From: Myxococcales bacterium
Lineage (GTDB): Bacteria; Myxococcota; Bradymonadia; UBA7976; UBA1532
Assembly (NCBI GenBank): GCA_020430675.1
Contig: JAGQJJ010000070.1
Span: 1 to 10,976 of the forward strand
Direction: 5' to 3'
DNA length: 10,976 nucleotides
The translations under genes were made by a program, and so were the position numbers. This document shows positions 1-7,033 of the stretch, in pieces. Each line of letters begins with the position of its first letter. Position 1 is the stretch's first letter. A model generated the notes under the pieces. The model did not search any database, was not told where the DNA came from, and saw only the letters and a program-made list of their open reading frames with translations.

Positions 1-2698
1 CCGCGATCATCGCGACGGTGAAGTTGAAGACATGCGGCGTGCCGAGGGTGACCGTCATCCACTTGAGCAGGCTCTGCTGGCCGGGCACCGGGTTCTCCCA
101 GGCGGTGGTCATCGAGAGGCCGTGGAACAGCGTCAACGCCAACAGCACCACCGCCAGCCAGGCATGATCGAGCGGCGCTTTGTCGAGCTTGTGCAAATCG
201 GCGCCAAACGGGCGCAGGTTGAAGGCCACGTTGTACCGCGGGCAGCTCTTGATGCACTCGGTGCACAGCGTGCATTGCGTCGAGTCGGTGACGGTCTTCA
301 GCGAGATGCCAGTCGGGCACGGGTAGCCGCGCTCGTTGCCATGCAGGCAGTCTTCGGTGACGCAGCTCGTGCAGGCGCGCGGGTTGCGTGGGCGAAGCTC
401 GAAGGGGCTGAAGTTGGAATAGAGCCCGCTGATGCGACCCACCGGACAGGCATGGGTGCAAAATGCCTTGGCATCGAACAGGAAGGCACCGCAAAGCGCC
501 AGCGCCGCCATGCCCAGCCCGAGATAGGCCGTCTGCCGAGGGTCGATGGTGGTGTCGAGCCCCAACTCGGCCCAGCTCAGCAAGGCAAACAGCGCGATGG
601 CCGGGTAGACGGTGCGGAAGCGCTCGGGCACGCGCAGGCCGAGCGAGATCGGCTCGACCCGCACGAAGGCGCGCAGCCGGCTCATCAAGTTGGCGAGGCC
701 ATCCCACGGGCACACGGTGCAGAACAGCGGTCCCACCGCGGCGACCACCACGATGAGCCCCGCCCACCAGATCGTCCACACCGCGACCGGGGTCACATTG
801 CGCACGCGGCTGCCCGCGAGGCCGACATAGACCAGCGCGCCAAGCGCCACGACCATGAGCAGCTGCGGCACCGCCGGAAACCAGCGCCCGCGCAGGAAGA
901 CATACAGCTTGCGGTTCTTGATCAGGTTGCGCCGCCACGTCGGCACCGGCCGCGCGCCGAAGCGTTCGATGACCACAAATGACAGCACGATGATCGCGAC
1001 CATGCCCGCGACAAACATCAGCGGCGGCATGCCATCCATGATCATCGTCGCCCGGCCCTGGGCGTCGAAGAGCTCGGCGGCGAGGCTGTCGGGGTTGGTG
1101 CAATCGGCGCCCAGGCGGGGCTGGGCCAGGGCGCGGGTCGGCGCGGCGAACAACGCCAACAGCAACGCCGGCGCCGCCTTCTCGGCCGCGGCCCGCATCT
1201 TGGCCACCCGGGCGCGACCTCGTTTGGTGCGCCCGAGCAGCGCCAGGCCAAAGAGCAGCACCACCGGCGCGGCGAGCAGCGTGATCAGCGTCCAGTTGAT
1301 CTCGTCGGCCAGCTCGATGCTGAATGCCACCGCCATCGGCTTCGGGCCTTGCTCGGTGGGCACAAAGACCCACAACTCGTAGTCGCCGCCCTCGGGCAGC
1401 GTCTCACGCGAGACATAGATCTTCTCTTCGTCGGGCGCCGCGCGCTCGAAGCGCGTGATGACATCGCCGCCCAGCCGCACCTCGAAGGTCAGCGGGCCGT
1501 CGTAGTGCTTTTCTGCTTTGAGATCATAAACATACGTATAGATCTTCACATCGTTTGGCGTGTCGGCCGTGCGGCGATCGAGGCCCTGAAAATTGAACAG
1601 CGTGGCCCCGAACTCCCAGCGGCCGTCGACCATCACGTTCTCTTCGGTCGGCACCTGCGGGTAATTCTCGAAGTAGCCATAATGCGGCAGGCCCTTGTTG
1701 TGATGGGCCTCGGCCGGCGCCGGCAGGCAGGCGATGAGCAGCAGGGGCAGCAGCGCAAATCGGCGCGCGAGCTTGCCATCGGGGCAGGCGGGCACGCAGC
1801 GGCCGCAGTTGTCGCAAGCGGGCAAGTGGGTCAAATCCTTCGGCGACAACCGATAGGGGCAGGCGCGAATGCAGGCCACGCAGCCGGTGGGGCAAGCGGG
1901 CGTCTCGGCCTTCCGAAGCCGCCAGCGCTTGAGGCGACCCACCTGCTCCAGCAGCCAGCCGGTGGGACAGACCGCATGGCAGAACTGGCCGGGTGCGAGC
2001 AGCACATCGACCGACCAGAGCAGAAAGGCCGAGACCAGCAGCGCCGTGGCCGCGCCGCCGGTGATGGCCAGAAAGATGCCCGCCGCCAACCCCGCGTATG
2101 GCAAGACAAAAAGCCAGATGGCGCTGCCCGCGAAGGCCGCCGCGATGAGGCCACCGAGCAGCACATAGCCGCCCAGGCGCGCCGGGGCGCGCAGGTAGAA
2201 GACGGGGATGCCAAGGTACAAGAGCCCCCCGCGCACCCATTGGCCGAACTCAAAAGCCAGCCGCATCGGGCAGAGATGGCTGCAGAAGACCTTGCCAAAG
2301 CCGGCGGCCAGCCCCAAGGGCACCAGGAGCGCCAACAGCAGCCCCGGCGTGGCCTCTTGCGTGCGCAGCAGATGGGAGAGAACCAGGATGGGATCGGCGG
2401 TGCCAATGCCAAAGAGCGAAGCCGCCCAGGGCAGGCCGAGCGTGTCCAGGCTGGCCCGGTAGGAATCGCCGGTCAGCCCGAGCAGCCATTCGTTGGCCGA
2501 GTAGAGCGTCGCCCAGACATCGCCTTCCATGAGCCCGACCAGGCGCGGGTGGTTGTGCGCCACCTTGTAATTGCGCCAGAAGACGGTCAAGGCGCTCCAG
2601 ACGATGAACGCCAGCACGCCGAGCTGGCAAAGCCGGCGCAGCACCTGCTGAACGCGCCCGCGGATCACCCTCGGGCCGCGGCGGGCGATGCCACTCAT
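1..2698 (-). CDS. napH: NapH fused to a periplasmic domain and a second membrane polyferredoxin (3' end beyond window)
   Basis: I translated this by hand from the ATG at 2698: 899 sense codons, no stop, still open at the left edge. Residues 1-309 are a complete NapH: membrane helices, the CxxxCP motifs C139/C143 and C240/C244, then two [4Fe-4S] sites (C269/C273/C276/C280 and C295/C298/C301/C305). NapH takes part in quinol oxidation with NapG. Residues 310-331 resemble a signal peptide; 332-467 look like a soluble periplasmic beta-rich domain; 469-489 is a membrane helix followed by a basic stretch; 501-525 resemble a second signal peptide. Residues 526-899 form a second polyferredoxin with several helices, C660/C663, C747/C751, and ferredoxin sites C776/C779/C784/C794 and C809/C812/C815/C819. 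The start overlaps the napG stop (ATGA), with GAGG 7 bases upstream. The NapH part is secure. The function of the rest is unknown; it resembles NosR/CcoG-type proteins. Confidence 0.85.
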   Translation of the reverse strand, partial: MSGIARRGPRVIRGRVQQVLRRLCQLGVLAFIVWSALTVFWRNYKVAHNHPRLVGLMEGDVWATLYSANEWLLGLTGDSYRASLDTLGLPWAASLFGIGTADPILVLSHLLRTQEATPGLLLALLVPLGLAAGFGKVFCSHLCPMRLAFEFGQWVRGGLLYLGIPVFYLRAPARLGGYVLLGGLIAAAFAGSAIWLFVLPYAGLAAGIFLAITGGAATALLVSAFLLWSVDVLLAPGQFCHAVCPTGWLLEQVGRLKRWRLRKAETPACPTGCVACIRACPYRLSPKDLTHLPACDNCGRCVPACPDGKLARRFALLPLLLIACLPAPAEAHHNKGLPHYGYFENYPQVPTEENVMVDGRWEFGATLFNFQGLDRRTADTPNDVKIYTYVYDLKAEKHYDGPLTFEVRLGGDVITRFERAAPDEEKIYVSRETLPEGGDYELWVFVPTEQGPKPMAVAFSIELADEINWTLITLLAAPVVLLFGLALLGRTKRGRARVAKMRAAAEKAAPALLLALFAAPTRALAQPRLGADCTNPDSLAAELFDAQGRATMIMDGMPPLMFVAGMVAIIVLSFVVIERFGARPVPTWRRNLIKNRKLYVFLRGRWFPAVPQLLMVVALGALVYVGLAGSRVRNVTPVAVWTIWWAGLIVVVAAVGPLFCTVCPWDGLANLMSRLRAFVRVEPISLGLRVPERFRTVYPAIALFALLSWAELGLDTTIDPRQTAYLGLGMAALALCGAFLFDAKAFCTHACPVGRISGLYSNFSPFELRPRNPRACTSCVTEDCLHGNERGYPCPTGISLKTVTDSTQCTLCTECIKSCPRYNVAFNLRPFGADLHKLDKAPLDHAWLAVVLLALTLFHGLSMTTAWENPVPGQQSLLKWMTVTLGTPHVFNFTVAMIA
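1124..1198 (-). other. Second internal signal-peptide-like segment with an in-frame ATG, joint 2 of the fusion
   Basis: Residues 501-525 start with Met, have basic residues (R502, K507), a hydrophobic core (508-519) and an ALA signal peptidase I type site before Q526. The ATG at 1196-1198 could start a separate, shorter protein; the only upstream ribosome-binding match is a weak GGTGG. No stop separates it from the upstream part, so read-through from the NapH start is expected. Confidence 0.5.
1298..1705 (-). other. Predicted periplasmic domain of the NapH fusion (unknown family)
   Basis: Residues 332-467 begin with two histidines (H332, H333), followed by a third at H339 and an aromatic-rich stretch. 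The remainder alternates polar and hydrophobic residues, as expected for a beta-sandwich, and is followed by a membrane helix (469-489) with a strongly basic cytoplasmic flank. I do not recognise the family. An immunoglobulin-like fold is a guess from residue pattern only. DNA near 1501-1560 is visibly poorer in GC than its surroundings. Confidence 0.5.
1706..1771 (-). other. Internal signal-peptide-like segment, joint 1 of the NapH fusion
   Basis: Residues 310-331 directly follow the last NapH ferredoxin motif (C305-P306). They have the three-part form of an export signal: basic start (R312, R313), hydrophobic core (residues 314-323), then both a lipobox LIAC ending at C324 and a signal peptidase I type AEA ending at A331. 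No ATG lies near the joint, so this is unlikely to be the start of a separate gene. It may be cleaved, or it may act only as a membrane helix leading to the periplasm. Confidence 0.6.
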
Positions 2699-3294
2699 GC
2701 CAGCGCCTCGGCCGGCGGGATGACCCGGATGGCTTGCGGGATGTGCAGGCAGGCCTGCTCGCAGAGCCCGCAGCCCACGCAATACGCCGGGTCGACGTGC
2801 GGCGTCTCGAAGACCCCGATGCGCAAGGCTTCGCCGGCCAGCGGGCAGGCGCGGTAGCAGGCGCCGCAGGTGCGGCCGTGAAAGCTGTAGCACTGCGACT
2901 CATCGACCCGCGCCGTGCCCATCTTGACCCCGGCCACCCAGCCTTCACGGCTGACTTCAAAGGGCTTCAGCGCCCCGGTCGGGCAGGCCTTGGCGCATTC
3001 GCCGCAGAGCGTGCAGCCCTGCTCGCGCGGCTGCACATACGGGGTGAACGCCCGGCGCAAGCCGTCGCGCAGGTCGTAGAAGTTGATGCATTGATTGGGA
3101 CACGCCGCGGCGCATTTGAAACAGCGCGCGCAGGCGTCTTCAAACGCGCCTTCGGGCAGCGCGCCGGGCGGGCGCAGCGCCAAACGACGGGCGGCGCGCG
3201 CCTGCTTTCGCCCCGCGAACCAGCCGCCGAGCGCCATCGCCGAAGCGAGGGCCGAGCCGAGCGCCGCCCGGCGGGTGGGACGCAGGGTGCTCAT
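2695..3294 (-). CDS. napG: NapG-type ferredoxin, four [4Fe-4S] clusters
   Basis: 199 aa. NapG is a periplasmic iron-sulfur protein that works with membrane NapH to pass quinol electrons towards NapA. The N-terminus has a twin-arginine signal (R8-R9) with a hydrophobic stretch after it. Four cysteine groups follow: C55/C58/C61/C65, C94/C97/C100/C104, C135/C143/C146/C150 and C172/C175/C178/C182. The long seven-residue gap in the third group and the LRPPGA stretch before the first are family traits. It is shorter than E. coli NapG (about 231 aa), with shorter linkers and C-terminus. The start lies 4 bp after the napA stop without a clear Shine-Dalgarno, which suggests translational coupling. Its stop overlaps the start of the NapH fusion. 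The MauM group of ferredoxins is closely related, but the neighbours favour NapG. Confidence 0.9.
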   Translation of the reverse strand: MSTLRPTRRAALGSALASAMALGGWFAGRKQARAARRLALRPPGALPEGAFEDACARCFKCAAACPNQCINFYDLRDGLRRAFTPYVQPREQGCTLCGECAKACPTGALKPFEVSREGWVAGVKMGTARVDESQCYSFHGRTCGACYRACPLAGEALRIGVFETPHVDPAYCVGCGLCEQACLHIPQAIRVIPPAEALA

Positions 3295-3298
3295 GGGA

Positions 3299-6070
3299 TC
3301 AAGCGTGAAGCTTCTCGATGCGCGCGGCCAGCTTCTTGAAGTCGACCTGGCCGCTCACCGGATCGAAAGCCCGATGGCTCACGCCATTGACCAGCCAGCG
3401 GTTGTCCTTGGGATCGGCCGAGTCGGCCACCGACAGGTTCCACGGGCTGAACATATACCCCTCGGGCACGGTATTGCGCGCCGGCTTGACCTTGGAGTCG
3501 AGGCCGATCGACGCTCGCGCCTCGAAGTGGCCGCGCCGGGTGATGACCTTGACCCAATCGCCATCGGCCACGCCCAGCGCCTTGGCGTCGTCGGGGTGCA
3601 TCTCGATGTACATCTGGGGCACGAGGCGCCGAGTCGTGCCAGAGTGGCTGGTCTTGGCGGTATGGAAGTGCTCGTAGACCACGCCCAACCCCAGCCAGTA
3701 CGGGTACTTGTCCTTCGGCACTTCGCCCCAGGCCTTGCCGCGGAAGTCGGCGTCGGGCAGCTCGGGCGTGAGGCCGTTGTCGCGGGCCTTGGTCAAGAGC
3801 GGCAGGTTGTCGATGGCATAGAAGCCCTCTTCGGCGCCGAGGCGCATGAGATCGCGGGTGATCTCTTCGCGCCCCTCATAGTTCTGCTCGCACAGGTGGA
3901 TGTGCAGCTTGCCATCGGGCGTACGGAACTCGCCGTACGGCCGGCCCTCCCAGTTCTCCTGGCTCATGTACCGCCGCGGCGTGCCACCCTTCTTGGCGAT
4001 CTCATACGTCGGCGCCGGCCACTGGATGCCGCGGTGCTGCCGGATCTGATCGTAGAGGCCGGTGCCATCACGGGCCTCGACCTCCAGCATGCCGGTCAGG
4101 TCGGCGTCCGATCCCTTCGAAGCCTTCACGATGTCGCGGAAGATCTCTTCGGGGTCGTAGAAGCCGTTTGCCTTGCGCTGGTACGGGAAGATCTTCTTGC
4201 CATCGAGCCCGAGCCGGTCGGCGATCATGCGGCCCTTGTCGATGACCATGTCGATGTCCGGCCGCGTGCCCGGGATGGGATTGGCGGTGCCATCGGTGAC
4301 ATAGAACCGCCGCTCCGACTGGATATAGGTGCCACCGACCCATTCGCCCCAGGTCGCCGCGGGCAGGATGACATCGGCGTACAGGTTGTTGGGCGCGTGG
4401 CGGTAGATCTCCTGCACCACGTTGAAGGTCTTGCTCAACGCCGGGCGCACGAGCTGGTGCTGGTCGGGCAGGTCGATATGCGTGGCATAGATGAGGAACA
4501 TCGCCCGCACTTCGTCCTTGAGCGCGCGCTCCATCATGCCGATGGCATAACCCGGGTTGGCCGCGCTGGCGACCGCTTCGAGACGCTCAACGGGGATGCG
4601 CCACTGCTCGGCGATGTGATCGCGCCAGACCTTGTTGTCGAGGCCCTGGTTGAACGGCAGGCGCCCGGTCAGGCCACCGGTGAGGCGCTCGCCCATCGCG
4701 TTGGGCTGGCCAGTCATCGAAAACGGCCCGCAGCCCGGCCGACCGATATTGCCCGACAGCGCCATCAGGTTGATGAGGCTGACGGTGTTGTTCTGGCCGT
4801 GCAAGTGCTGGTTGTAGCCGATGCCCCAGAACGAGAGCACCCCGCCGGTGCCGCGCTCGCGACCCTTGATCGACGCCTCGGCCCATTTTGCCGCCACTTC
4901 GCGCAGGTACTTCGGGTCGATCATCGTGATGTGCTCGACCTGCTCGGGCGAATAGCGCGTCTTGCAGGCCTCGATGTAGGCCTCCCACCCGGTGGTGTGC
5001 TTCTGCAGGAAGTCCATCGCCACCGCCTCGGGGTGCGCGGTCAGCAGTACGTGCGCGATGGCGTTGTGGATGGCGATGTCCCCGTTGATGGTCGAGAAGT
5101 GATAGGCGTTGCCCGCCTTGCTCACCTCTTCATAGCCCTGCACGGTGCCGGTGCGGCGCGGGTCGACGACCAGCGTGGGGATGCCAGTACGCGCCTTGTG
5201 GTCGGCGATGCGCCAGAACACGATCGGGTGGGCGCCGCGCGCGTTATGACCCCAATGGGTCACCATGTCGCTCAGCTCGATGTCTTCATACGAGGTCGGC
5301 GGGGTATCGCTGCCGAGCGACTTGAAGTAGCCGGTGACCGCCGAGGTCATGCACATGCGGGCGTTGGCTTCGATGGTGTTCGAGCCGAGCACGCCTTTCA
5401 TGAACAGGTTTTCCAGCCACTGGCCTTCGACCGGCAACTGACCCGAGCCATAGAGACCCACCGAGTTGCCACCGAACTTCTTGACGATGCCGGCGATCTG
5501 GTCGGCGACGAGCAGCTCGGCCTCTTCCCAGGTGGCCTCGCGGAACAGCTCGGCGTCGAAGCGGCCTTTGGTCTGGCTGACATGGCCGGTGAGATGGTCG
5601 GTCATGTCCTTGCGGATCAAGGGCTTGGTGAGGCGGTCGACGTAGATCGCCTCGTTTGAGGTGAGCCCCTTGATGCACTGGAGGCCCTTGTTGGTCGGGT
5701 GATCGCGGTCGGGCACCATGCCGACGATCTTGCCCTTCTCGGTCTGGATGAGCGTGCCACAGCCCACGCCGCAGTACGGGCACTGGGCGAGGATGTTGTT
5801 GGGCACCTCGCGCTCGGGCGGCGAGAGCGCGTCTTCGCCGCCCGAGGCGGGCACGTCGCCGTGGGCCACCGCCTCGGCAGCGGTCTCTGCGCCCTTATGC
5901 TTGGGCGTGCCGCGGCTGCAGGCGACGGTTGCGGCCGCGCCGGTCGCGAGCGCGCCCTGCAGGAAGATCCGTCGGTTGAAGCCGGTCGCCGCTGGCTGTT
6001 CAGGCGGCGTGGCGCGGACCTCTTCGTCCTTCTGACCAAAGATGGGGAGCCGCTTGTTGTCTGGACGCAT
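3299..6070 (-). CDS. napA: Periplasmic nitrate reductase catalytic subunit, NapA-type, divergent
   Basis: 923 aa; a molybdenum bis-MGD enzyme reducing nitrate to nitrite in the periplasm. A twin-arginine signal (R33-R34, followed by IFLQ) sits behind an unusually long n-region. A cysteine at C51 follows the hydrophobic stretch; TVAC is only a poor lipobox, so lipidation is uncertain. The [4Fe-4S] ligands are C97/C100/C104/C132 and the relay lysine is K134 (CIKG). The molybdenum ligand is C240 in NARMCM, where NapA usually has NARHCM. The motif TGQPNAMG (453-460) is the version I associate with assimilatory NasA/NarB. The C-terminus (LVN at 893, then DPVSGQVDFKK) is NapA-like. It is longer than typical NapA (about 830 aa). 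The ATG at 6070 was chosen over the one at 6088 because AAGGAG (6078-6083) precedes it at 7 bases. The gap from the cytochrome stop is 11 bp. Another molybdopterin oxidoreductase close to Nap is possible but less likely. Confidence 0.82.
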   Translation of the reverse strand: MRPDNKRLPIFGQKDEEVRATPPEQPAATGFNRRIFLQGALATGAAATVACSRGTPKHKGAETAAEAVAHGDVPASGGEDALSPPEREVPNNILAQCPYCGVGCGTLIQTEKGKIVGMVPDRDHPTNKGLQCIKGLTSNEAIYVDRLTKPLIRKDMTDHLTGHVSQTKGRFDAELFREATWEEAELLVADQIAGIVKKFGGNSVGLYGSGQLPVEGQWLENLFMKGVLGSNTIEANARMCMTSAVTGYFKSLGSDTPPTSYEDIELSDMVTHWGHNARGAHPIVFWRIADHKARTGIPTLVVDPRRTGTVQGYEEVSKAGNAYHFSTINGDIAIHNAIAHVLLTAHPEAVAMDFLQKHTTGWEAYIEACKTRYSPEQVEHITMIDPKYLREVAAKWAEASIKGRERGTGGVLSFWGIGYNQHLHGQNNTVSLINLMALSGNIGRPGCGPFSMTGQPNAMGERLTGGLTGRLPFNQGLDNKVWRDHIAEQWRIPVERLEAVASAANPGYAIGMMERALKDEVRAMFLIYATHIDLPDQHQLVRPALSKTFNVVQEIYRHAPNNLYADVILPAATWGEWVGGTYIQSERRFYVTDGTANPIPGTRPDIDMVIDKGRMIADRLGLDGKKIFPYQRKANGFYDPEEIFRDIVKASKGSDADLTGMLEVEARDGTGLYDQIRQHRGIQWPAPTYEIAKKGGTPRRYMSQENWEGRPYGEFRTPDGKLHIHLCEQNYEGREEITRDLMRLGAEEGFYAIDNLPLLTKARDNGLTPELPDADFRGKAWGEVPKDKYPYWLGLGVVYEHFHTAKTSHSGTTRRLVPQMYIEMHPDDAKALGVADGDWVKVITRRGHFEARASIGLDSKVKPARNTVPEGYMFSPWNLSVADSADPKDNRWLVNGVSHRAFDPVSGQVDFKKLAARIEKLHA

Positions 6071-6077
6071 GACAGGT

Positions 6078-6083
6078 CTCCTT
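6078..6083 (-). promoter_or_regulatory. Ribosome binding site of napA
   Basis: AAGGAG lies 7 bases before the ATG at 6070 and overlaps the TAA stop of the cytochrome gene (6082-6084). This fixes the napA start and suggests coupled translation. Confidence 0.8.
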
Positions 6084-6885
6084 ACCACGCCTTGTGCCGC
6101 AAATAGGCGATCACGTTCTCGATCTCATCGCTGCTCAGGTTGGCGACCGCGGTCTTGGCGCCCTCGGCAAAGGGCCGCATCGCGGTCTGGCTCTTGCCAT
6201 GCTTGATGACATAACGCAGGTAGCCATCGGTGACGGTCGACAGGAAGGCGCGGCGCCCGATGCCGGTGCCGCTGCCCGACTCCTGGTAACCGGCGCCGCT
6301 GCGGCCATGACACGTCGCACAGATGTGCTGAAAGGTGCCCTGCCCGGCGATGGCATCGCCCCCGAGGGGGTGGTTGTCAAGCGCCGCCGGCTCGCTCGGG
6401 GCCAGGCTGCGCAGGTAGGCGATGACCTCGCGGATCTTGGCGTCGCCGAGCGCGGGCCCCCACGGGGTCATCGTCGTGCCCTCGCGACCGCGGCTGATGG
6501 TGTCGAACAGCATGCGATCGCTCGCCGCGGCCAGGAAGCTGGCGCTGGCGAGGCGGGGCGCGATGCCGACGCGACCCTCGGCGGTGAGGCCGTGGCAGCC
6601 GCTGCACATGGCAAATGACTCTTTGCCGCGCGCGATGGCCTCGGGGGTGACCTCGACGAAGCGGAGCTTCTCGTCGGGCGGCGGTCCGGGCACGGTGTTG
6701 GCGGGCGCGGCGGTCGCGGCCGCCGAGGCGGGGGCCGGCTCGCCGTTCAGGCGCGCTTGCAGGTCGCGATACGCCTTGCCCTTGGCTTGATCGGGAATTT
6801 GGGGTCGCTCGTTGAACGAGCTTTTGTCCCAACAGCCCGCGAGCGCGAGCCCGATGGCGATGAGCAGTCCGATTCGTCGGTCCAT
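6082..6885 (-). CDS. Diheme cytochrome c lipoprotein, probable electron carrier for NapA
   Basis: 267 aa. The N-terminus is a lipoprotein signal: MDRR, hydrophobic core, lipobox LAGC with C18 as the lipidated residue. A Pro/Ala-rich linker (about 48-70) tethers two class I cytochrome c domains. Heme sites are CSGCH (C94, C97, H98) and CATCH (C189, C192, H193). M139 (TTMTPWG) and M236 (TAMRPF) are likely sixth ligands. The start at 6885 is preferred over the ATG at 6924 because it has a strong Shine-Dalgarno and begins the signal peptide. It is the first gene of the operon and lies directly before napA, so it probably carries electrons to NapA. It is unrelated in motif pattern to NapB, whose two hemes are bis-His, so it would be a functional substitute, not a homologue. 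The partner role is inferred from position. Confidence 0.88.
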   Translation of the reverse strand: MDRRIGLLIAIGLALAGCWDKSSFNERPQIPDQAKGKAYRDLQARLNGEPAPASAAATAAPANTVPGPPPDEKLRFVEVTPEAIARGKESFAMCSGCHGLTAEGRVGIAPRLASASFLAAASDRMLFDTISRGREGTTMTPWGPALGDAKIREVIAYLRSLAPSEPAALDNHPLGGDAIAGQGTFQHICATCHGRSGAGYQESGSGTGIGRRAFLSTVTDGYLRYVIKHGKSQTAMRPFAEGAKTAVANLSSDEIENVIAYLRHKAW

Positions 6886-7033
6886 GGCCTCCTCCTCTGG
6901 CGCGACGCGCCGGAGGCTCTGCATAGGCGATGCCGACTTTAAAGCTGCGTCTGGAGTGCGGATTTATTGGCGATCGCGAAGCGCTCGCGGTTCCAAAACG
7001 TAACCTGGAGGTACCATCGCCACGAAACGGTAA
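6886..7033 (-). promoter_or_regulatory. Upstream region of the nap operon, promoter expected but not pinpointed
   Basis: This 148-bp gap between the aldo/keto reductase stop and the cytochrome start must hold the operon promoter if the operon is not read through from upstream. I see an AT-rich patch around 6961-6968, a 5-bp stem imperfect palindrome at 6975-6989, the palindrome GCGATCGC at 6970-6977 and a GGCGC/GCGCC hairpin at 6899-6911 just before the ribosome binding site. I found no convincing -35/-10 pair, no FNR-type TTGAT-N4-ATCAA box, and no intrinsic terminator for the upstream gene. Confidence 0.35.
6888..6896 (-). promoter_or_regulatory. Ribosome binding site of the cytochrome c gene
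   Basis: Two overlapping AGGAGG copies precede the ATG at 6885, at spacings of 5 and 2 bases. The 5-base copy (6891-6896) is the likely one. This decides the start in favour of the lipoprotein signal peptide. Confidence 0.8.

Noticed and set aside
32..982. Plus-strand open frame of 316 codons
   Set aside because: It is antisense to the second polyferredoxin of the fusion and has no motif.
1124..1771. Idea that the NapH fusion is an artefact of missed stops or a frameshift
   Set aside because: I translated every line from 2700 to 1 and the frame stays open. Motifs on both sides of each joint lie in one frame, and joint 1 has no start codon for a separate gene. A sequencing error cannot be fully excluded without reads.
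1349..2857. Plus-strand open frame of 502 codons opposite the NapH fusion
   Set aside because: It is antisense to a frame with clear cysteine motifs and membrane helices; the product is Q/R/A-rich low-complexity with no recognisable domain.
1524..2960. Minus-strand frames at 1524-2240, 1831-2412 and 2250-2960
   Set aside because: These are out-of-frame readings of the NapH fusion. The frame starting at 2698 carries the real motifs and has no interruption.
3095..5659. Very long plus-strand open frame (854 codons) opposite napA
   Set aside because: It lies entirely antisense to napA and napG, which have clear catalytic and cofactor motifs. Its composition (rich in R, A, H, V, D, no recognisable motif) is what a GC-rich gene gives on its opposite strand.
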